From: Porticoccaceae bacterium
GTDB lineage: Bacteria > Pseudomonadota > Gammaproteobacteria > Pseudomonadales > Porticoccaceae
Assembly: GCA_028822945.1 (NCBI GenBank)
Contig: JAPKCN010000007.1
Location: 1 to 20,465, forward strand
Length of the DNA stretch: 20,465 nt
Reading direction: 5' to 3'
Positions within the stretch are counted from its first letter, which is position 1. The number at the start of each line of letters is the position of its first letter. Of this stretch, positions 16,109 to 20,465 are shown piece after piece. The position numbers and the translations under genes were made by a program. The notes under the pieces are model-generated. The model did not search any database. It was not told where the DNA came from and saw only the letters and a program-made list of their open reading frames with translations.

Positions 16109-16702
16109 TTACAGACATCCCTTGGTGGATGGCATTAGCCCTGCCATGCGCGGGTCGGGGGACGACGCCATGCGCAGTGCGCGACCAAAGGCTTTAAAAA
16201 TTGTCTCGACCTGATGATGCGCATTGACGCCGCGCAGATTGTCGATGTGGAGCGTCATCAACGCGTGGTTAACCAGTCCTTGAAAAAACTCGCGGGTCAA
16301 ATCGACATCAAAGTCACCAACTCGACCGCGGGTAAAGTCGGCATGCATAATCAACCCTGGACGCCCAGAAAAATCTAGTACCACCCGCGAAAGCGCCTCA
16401 TCGAGGGGCACATAGGCGTGGCCATAGCGAGTCACACCGACTTTATCGCCAATCGCCTCGGCAATCGCCATGCCGAGCGTAATGCCAATATCCTCGACCG
16501 TGTGGTGATCGTCTATATGGGTGTCGCCGACAGCTTGAACATCCAGATCGACTAGCCCATGGCGGGCAATCTGATCGAGCATATGATTGAGAAATGGCAC
16601 CGGAGTGGCAAACGTCCCACAGCCACTCCCATCTAGATTGAGGGTGACGGTAATCTGCGATTCCAGTGTGTTGCGCGTTACTGTCGCGGTACGATCAGCC
16701 AT
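16109..16702 (-). CDS. hisB: Imidazoleglycerol-phosphate dehydratase HisB (monofunctional)
   Basis: Dehydrates imidazole glycerol phosphate to imidazole acetol phosphate in histidine synthesis, with a manganese-bound active site. The 197-residue protein is the short monofunctional form without the histidinol-phosphatase domain of enteric HisB. Metal-binding histidine motifs are visible: FLNHMLDQIARHG, DTHIDDHHTVEDIGI, and, in the second half of the internal repeat, VNHALMTLHIDNL with NAHHQVETIFKAFGRAL. ATG 16702 has GGAG 6 nt upstream. It is first in hisB-hisH-DUF2288 and divergent from asmA. The protein ends at the typical STKGCL. Confidence 0.97.
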   Translation of the reverse strand: MADRTATVTRNTLESQITVTLNLDGSGCGTFATPVPFLNHMLDQIARHGLVDLDVQAVGDTHIDDHHTVEDIGITLGMAIAEAIGDKVGVTRYGHAYVPLDEALSRVVLDFSGRPGLIMHADFTRGRVGDFDVDLTREFFQGLVNHALMTLHIDNLRGVNAHHQVETIFKAFGRALRMASSPDPRMAGLMPSTKGCL

Positions 16703-17012
16703 GGGGTCTCCACCTGCTTAGTGACAATCGATATCTTGTTAGAGTCTGTTGTGTGATGATTATACCCAAAAATGCGGTTGATAAGAATGTTCGCTACCGC
16801 TTCCATCGTGCGACTGGCTAGCCGTCGGCAGAATCAATCTATTTATAACCGCCGCGCACCGCGAAATATTTATTGGCAATATCCTCAGAATATCAAAAAA
16901 TACCATGGCGGGGTATTCGAACACCCACCTCGCTGGCGTGACCAACAAATCTTCGAGTACACTAGAGCGCTGCATATCACGGATTGCTCAACGCAATAAT
17001 GAGGGAGATACC
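16703..17012. promoter_or_regulatory. Divergent hisB/asmA intergenic region with hisB promoter candidate
   Basis: 310 bp without a convincing gene; short frames on both strands lack family features. On the minus strand a perfect TATAAT (plus 16759-16764) lies about 57 bp before the hisB ATG, with a poor -35 (TTCTTA, plus 16782-16787) 17 bp upstream. A near-palindrome, GGGTATTCGAACACCC, is at 16911-16926. On the plus strand GAGGGAG at 17001-17007 is the asmA ribosome site. I see no attenuator or his leader peptide. Confidence 0.45.
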
Positions 17013-18899
17013 TTGGAACGAACGATGAAGATACTGGCGATAACGGTGCTGGCGCTAGCAACGCTCGCAGCCCTACTCATTATCTATATATCGGTTTCCT
17101 ACGATGCCAATTCGCTGCGCCCAGAGATCGAAAAAATGGCTCTTTCCGAAGGCTATATGATCGACATCGAGGGCGATCTCGAATGGAAATTCTTACCCAA
17201 TCCAGGCATCTCGGTCGGTCAATTGAGTTGGGGAAATATCCAACAGACGAGTGGTAGTGTCGACCGATTAGTCTTTACCGTACTCTGGGGAGGCATGTTC
17301 GAGATGCTCGCCGCTAGAGAAGTAAATAGCGCGTCAGCGGATACCGAAGACCCGCAGGCCAAAAATCAAAGAATCGCCGCATTTGTGGATAGTATCCAAG
17401 TGCACGATGCAAGTATTGTCTTGCAGACCCCAGAGTTTCCCGCCTGGCACTTTAGCAATATTCAATTGCGCCTACATGATTTGTCAATGAAGGGCGAGCG
17501 CTTTCCGGTAGACGTCGAACTGCGCACCCTAGGTAATATTGAACTACAGGTTGCAGCGTCGTTGGCGATCGACCTAGCGGCGCAAACAGTTTCGATCGAT
17601 GACCTCGACGCGGTGCTTGGCGATGCCAAGCTGCGCGGGGATTTAAAACTCGACGGCGCGCAGGCCACTGCAAGCGGTACTTTGCAATTGCAGAACGTCA
17701 ATCTAAAAAAATGGCTTGGCAGCTTGCAAAAACAATTACCCTTGATTGATATACCGCGCACCTTTAGCCGTCAGGCACTCACCGCTGTAGGGACCAATAT
17801 TGAATACAACCTCGACGCCAACGGGCTATCGAGTATTGATGCACAAATAGATATCGACGGTCAGATCCTAAAACTAACAGCGAATAGCGACGACAGCACT
17901 GGACAATTGCGGATTGCGATTAGCGCGGCACGCTTTGCCGCAGGCAACTATTTATCTCCAGCTGACGATAGCCAAGCGGGGTTGCCCGCAAAATCGCCAA
18001 ATACTGCACTGTTTGCCCCGTTGGCACCGCTATTGCTCTGGCCAGGGCAGGCACAAATGGAATTTACTCTGGACACGCTACAAATGAATGGCTACGAAAT
18101 TAACAATCTATATGCCAATCTATTTAGTAATCGCCATGTGGTGCGACTAGCATCGCTGAATGCTGATCTCTTCGGCGGTCAGTTGAATGCCCTAGGACGC
18201 ATCGACCTGAGCGGTGCCGCACCGCAGCTAAACCTGCAGCCATCGCTCACCGGCATCGACCTCGCTGCTGCCCTTCCAGCGCTCGCCGACAATCACGATT
18301 TAAACGGTCGCTTTAGCCTCGAGGTCGACATTCAGGGCCGCGGCCGCGATAGCTCCAGACTGCTCAGTTCCCTGACCGGCAGTGGCCAATTTAAATTACT
18401 CAACCCGCGCTATGCGAACGTCAATATCGAGCAGATGTTCTGTTCGAGCACTCGTTTGCTCAGCGGCGGCGGATTGTCAAACCAACAGTGGCCCGAGGGT
18501 ACCGACTTACAAGATATTGTGGGCTCCTTTCACCTGCAAAATAGCAATTTGTTACTGGATAATTTAACCACCGGCGTCGGCAATTTAAATCTTGCCGTCA
18601 AAGGCACAGTCGCGATGCCAGCCGGCACCTATCGGATCGAGGCGACAACTCGGCTCGACGGGACCAGTACGAGCAGCAATGGTTGCTCGGTAAACAAGAA
18701 CTTTCGCAATCGCGCGATCCCGTTTGTTTGCAGCGGTAGTTTTTATCAAGAGGGTGACCCCACCTGCCGCCCAGACAGCAGCAACCTTAGTGAGAGCCTA
18801 AAAAATAAAGTACTGCAAAAACTTGGCGACAAATTGCTTGGTAAAGATGGCGAAGACCGCCCCGACGTCACCGAACTGTTTAAAGGACTGTTTAAGTAA
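17013..18899 (+). CDS. asmA: AsmA family protein
   Basis: Inner-membrane-anchored periplasmic protein of the AsmA group, linked to phospholipid transport and outer-membrane assembly. From TTG 17013 it has 628 residues: a short basic start, one transmembrane helix (ILAITVLALATLAALLIIYISV, about 7-28), then the AsmA N-terminal signature (YDANSLRPEIEKM ... GYMIDIEGDLEWKFLPNPGISVGQLSW). Beta-rich repeats follow, then the conserved C-terminal AsmA region with FKLLNPRYANVNIEQMFC and the cysteine-containing CSGSFYQEGDPTC. TTG 17013 is chosen because GAGGGAG sits 5 nt upstream; ATG 17025, four codons in, is the alternative. A longer frame from 16905 would put 36 non-conserved residues before the anchor. 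It leads asmA-mutY-yggX, with mutY 28 bp downstream. Confidence 0.9.
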   Translation: MERTMKILAITVLALATLAALLIIYISVSYDANSLRPEIEKMALSEGYMIDIEGDLEWKFLPNPGISVGQLSWGNIQQTSGSVDRLVFTVLWGGMFEMLAAREVNSASADTEDPQAKNQRIAAFVDSIQVHDASIVLQTPEFPAWHFSNIQLRLHDLSMKGERFPVDVELRTLGNIELQVAASLAIDLAAQTVSIDDLDAVLGDAKLRGDLKLDGAQATASGTLQLQNVNLKKWLGSLQKQLPLIDIPRTFSRQALTAVGTNIEYNLDANGLSSIDAQIDIDGQILKLTANSDDSTGQLRIAISAARFAAGNYLSPADDSQAGLPAKSPNTALFAPLAPLLLWPGQAQMEFTLDTLQMNGYEINNLYANLFSNRHVVRLASLNADLFGGQLNALGRIDLSGAAPQLNLQPSLTGIDLAAALPALADNHDLNGRFSLEVDIQGRGRDSSRLLSSLTGSGQFKLLNPRYANVNIEQMFCSSTRLLSGGGLSNQQWPEGTDLQDIVGSFHLQNSNLLLDNLTTGVGNLNLAVKGTVAMPAGTYRIEATTRLDGTSTSSNGCSVNKNFRNRAIPFVCSGSFYQEGDPTCRPDSSNLSESLKNKVLQKLGDKLLGKDGEDRPDVTELFKGLFK

Positions 18900-18927
18900 C
18901 TCTTTACCTATATAACCGAGGGCACAG

Positions 18928-19974
18928 ATGGCATTGACGACGACGCAGTTTCAATCTGAGGTGCTGGCGTGGTACGACCAGCACGGTCGCAAAAATCTGC
19001 CATGGCAACAGAATATTGGTGCGTATTCGGTATGGGTGTCGGAAATAATGTTGCAACAGACTCGGGTCAATACCGTGATCCCATACTATCGGCGCTTTAT
19101 GCAACGCTTCGCCGATGTGCGCGAACTGGCAAGCGCTTCGGCAGACGATGTCTTACATCATTGGACTGGGCTTGGCTACTATGCGCGAGCACGCAATCTG
19201 CATAAAACCGCAAAGATCGTGACAGATCAATACGACGGTAATTTTCCTGATGATCTCGACGCATTGAATGCCCTACCGGGGATAGGCCGCTCGACCGCAG
19301 GGGCTATTCGATCGATTGCTTTTCAGCTACCGGCAGCAATCCTCGACGGCAATGTCAAACGGGTATTGGCGCGCTATGCTGCCATCGATGGTTGGCCCGG
19401 CAGCAGTGGGCCACTGAAAAAACTCTGGGCGGTGGCTGAAGATCTAGCGCCACAGGCGCGCACCGCCGACTTCAGTCAAGCGATGATGGATTTGGGTGCG
19501 ACGCTCTGCACCGCCGATCCCGACTGCCAGCGATGCCCAGTAAAACCAGCTTGCAAAGCTTTTGCAGAGGAAAATCCGCGGGTCTATCCGGGCAAAAAGC
19601 CGAAGAAAAAACTACCCGTAAAACACAGTTGTTTTTTAATGCTGCGCAACCAGCGAGGTGAGTTTTTATTGCAACGCAATCCACCAGTGGGACTCTGGGG
19701 TGGACTCTGGGTTTTCCCGCAGTGTGAGAGCCCTGATTTGATCGACGAGACCTGTGCGAAATTGGGTGTCAGCGCTATCGGTGCCGATGTATTAGCGGTC
19801 GAACGACACACTTTTAGCCACTTCCACCTCGACTATCGACCTGTTCGAATTCAGGCCGAGCACTACCGACCACATATCCTTGGCGAGGGCAGCGAACACT
19901 GCTGGTATGATCCACAGAGTCCAAGCAATCTGGGCATGCCGGCGCCGGTCGTGGCGTTATTTGCACGGCAGTGA
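18928..19974 (+). CDS. mutY: A/G-specific adenine DNA glycosylase MutY
   Basis: Removes adenine mispaired with 8-oxoguanine, preventing G:C to T:A mutations. The 348-residue protein has the catalytic Glu39 (VSEIMLQQTRV), the helix-hairpin-helix LPGIGRSTAGAI (116-127), the catalytic Asp140 (ILDGNVKRVLARY), four iron-sulfur cysteines (Cys194, 200, 203, 209), and a C-terminal NUDIX-like 8-oxoguanine recognition domain (FLLQRNPPVGLWGGLWVFPQ ... HTFSHFHLDY). The first two cluster cysteines are separated by five residues, whereas the usual MutY/EndoIII spacing is six. Its position between asmA and yggX matches Pseudomonas, and MutY-YggX pairing is widespread. Confidence 0.97.
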   Translation: MALTTTQFQSEVLAWYDQHGRKNLPWQQNIGAYSVWVSEIMLQQTRVNTVIPYYRRFMQRFADVRELASASADDVLHHWTGLGYYARARNLHKTAKIVTDQYDGNFPDDLDALNALPGIGRSTAGAIRSIAFQLPAAILDGNVKRVLARYAAIDGWPGSSGPLKKLWAVAEDLAPQARTADFSQAMMDLGATLCTADPDCQRCPVKPACKAFAEENPRVYPGKKPKKKLPVKHSCFLMLRNQRGEFLLQRNPPVGLWGGLWVFPQCESPDLIDETCAKLGVSAIGADVLAVERHTFSHFHLDYRPVRIQAEHYRPHILGEGSEHCWYDPQSPSNLGMPAPVVALFARQ

Positions 19975-20037
19975 CTAACATGCAGCGCAACCAATGTTAA
20001 ACTAGTTGTCATTTTAAACCATTCAATGAGGTATGCT

Positions 20038-20310
20038 ATGGCTCGCACAGTGCTCTGCCGCAAATATAAGGCCGAACTTCCTGGACTTGCCACCCAGCCG
20101 TTCCCGGGACCAAAGGGTGAAGCGATCTTCAGTGACGTGTCGCAACAAGCATGGAGCGAGTGGATGGCGCATCAGACTACTTTGATCAACGAAATGCGAC
20201 TCAACATGATGGATCTGACCGCGCGCACCTATCTGGCTGAGCAGCGTGAAAAATTCCTCGGTGGCGAAGAGTTTGATAGCGCCGAGGGATACGTTCCCAA
20301 AACTGAATAA
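20038..20310 (+). CDS. yggX: Fe(2+)-trafficking / oxidative damage protection protein YggX
   Basis: Small cytoplasmic protein that protects iron-sulfur enzymes and lowers labile iron damage. From ATG 20038 it has 90 residues, against 91 in E. coli, and the conserved plan: MARTVLCRKYKAEL with the family cysteine at position 7, PFPGPKGE, SQQAWSEWMAHQTTLINEMRLNMMD, and the ending EGYVP. GAGG lies 6 nt upstream of ATG 20038; an upstream in-frame ATG at 20026 overlaps that ribosome site and is unlikely. It follows mutY by 63 bp, consistent with a mutY-yggX operon against oxidative damage. Confidence 0.95.
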   Translation: MARTVLCRKYKAELPGLATQPFPGPKGEAIFSDVSQQAWSEWMAHQTTLINEMRLNMMDLTARTYLAEQREKFLGGEEFDSAEGYVPKTE

Positions 20311-20313
20311 GCC

Positions 20314-20342
20314 TTGACGAAAATTCGCCGAGAGGCTTTAAT
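20314..20342 (+). promoter_or_regulatory. Promoter candidate for tRNA-Phe
   Basis: TTGACG (20314-20319) and TTTAAT (20337-20342) are separated by 17 bp and each differs from consensus at one position. A GC-rich ACGCGCG discriminator follows, as is common in stringently controlled stable-RNA promoters. The implied 5' leader before the tRNA is about 65 nt. The promoter begins 3 nt after the yggX stop. Confidence 0.5.
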
Positions 20343-20414
20343 ACGCGCGTTTCGTGGAGTCTATGTCGATCTGTTCTAGCGCCATAAGATAGATTGCTCA
20401 GCATCCCTAGAAAT

Positions 20415-20465
20415 GCCCAGGTAGCTCAGTTGGTAGAGCAGTGGACTGAAAATCCTCGTGTCGGT
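20415..20465 (+). tRNA. tRNA-Phe (GAA), truncated by the window end
   Basis: The first 51 nt of a tRNA: acceptor 5' strand GCCCAGG, D-arm GCTC-AGTTGGTA-GAGC, anticodon loop CTGAAAA with GAA at 20448-20450 (positions 34-36), and the variable loop. The sequence closely resembles gammaproteobacterial tRNA-Phe, and a tRNA-Phe after yggX is also known in Pseudomonas. The T-arm and 3' end lie beyond the window. Positions 28 and 42 are both T, giving one mismatch in the anticodon stem. Confidence 0.93.

Noticed and set aside
16911..16926. GGGTATTCGAACACCC, which looks like a tRNA T-arm or an attachment-site remnant
   Set aside because: The loop matches the T-loop pattern, but the stem fails at the two pairs next to the loop and no acceptor, D-arm or anticodon arm surrounds it.
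16760..16999. Short frames on both strands in the hisB/asmA gap
   Set aside because: Neither shows a domain or good start, and both overlap the hisB promoter candidate; treated as intergenic.

Overview
The window is about 20.5 kb of dense bacterial chromosome. It reads as a gammaproteobacterium related to the Pseudomonadales/Cellvibrionales. Three things point there: the split class II ribonucleotide reductase (nrdJa/nrdJb), the order hisB-(divergent)-asmA-mutY-yggX-tRNA-Phe known from Pseudomonas, and the protein sequences themselves. This placement comes from remembered synteny and motifs, not from a search. I see no insertion sequence, prophage, CRISPR array or rRNA.

Layout. (1) 101-3015, plus strand: nrdJa-nrdJb, an adenosylcobalamin-dependent ribonucleotide reductase in two proteins, closed by a strong intrinsic terminator. 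(2) 3146-3781, plus: a lone beta-carbonic anhydrase, convergent with the next block. (3) 10758-3859, minus: methylmalonyl-CoA mutase, propionyl-CoA carboxylase beta, propionyl-CoA carboxylase alpha/biotin carrier, and the mutase GTPase chaperone MeaB. Together they turn propionyl-CoA into succinyl-CoA, apart from the epimerase, which is not here. (4) 10977-11990, plus: a divergent AraC-family regulator, the natural candidate to control that operon, across a 218-bp intergenic region with repeats and palindromes. (5) 12026-14251, plus: selD and selU/mnmH, the pair needed for 2-selenouridine in tRNA. (6) 14891-14248, minus: a broken outer-membrane beta-barrel gene with four single-base frameshifts that the usual ORF rules would reduce to a 97-residue hypothetical. 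(7) 16702-15066, minus: hisB-hisH followed by a DUF2288 gene; the expected hisA and hisF are not next to them. (8) 17013-20465, plus: asmA, mutY, yggX and the first 51 nt of tRNA-Phe, cut by the window edge.

How the parts relate. Two of the first three blocks need adenosylcobalamin (NrdJab and the mutase), and MeaB services the mutase. The carbonic anhydrase makes the bicarbonate that propionyl-CoA carboxylase consumes, though any link is inferred from proximity only. The selenium pair and the histidine genes are independent functions. MutY (oxidised-guanine repair) and YggX (iron/oxidative damage protection) are a known oxidative-stress pairing.

I did not find a convincing undescribed multi-gene system. 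The items most worth a second look are the frameshifted outer-membrane gene, the operator-like architecture between the mutase and the AraC gene, and the interrupted histidine cluster.
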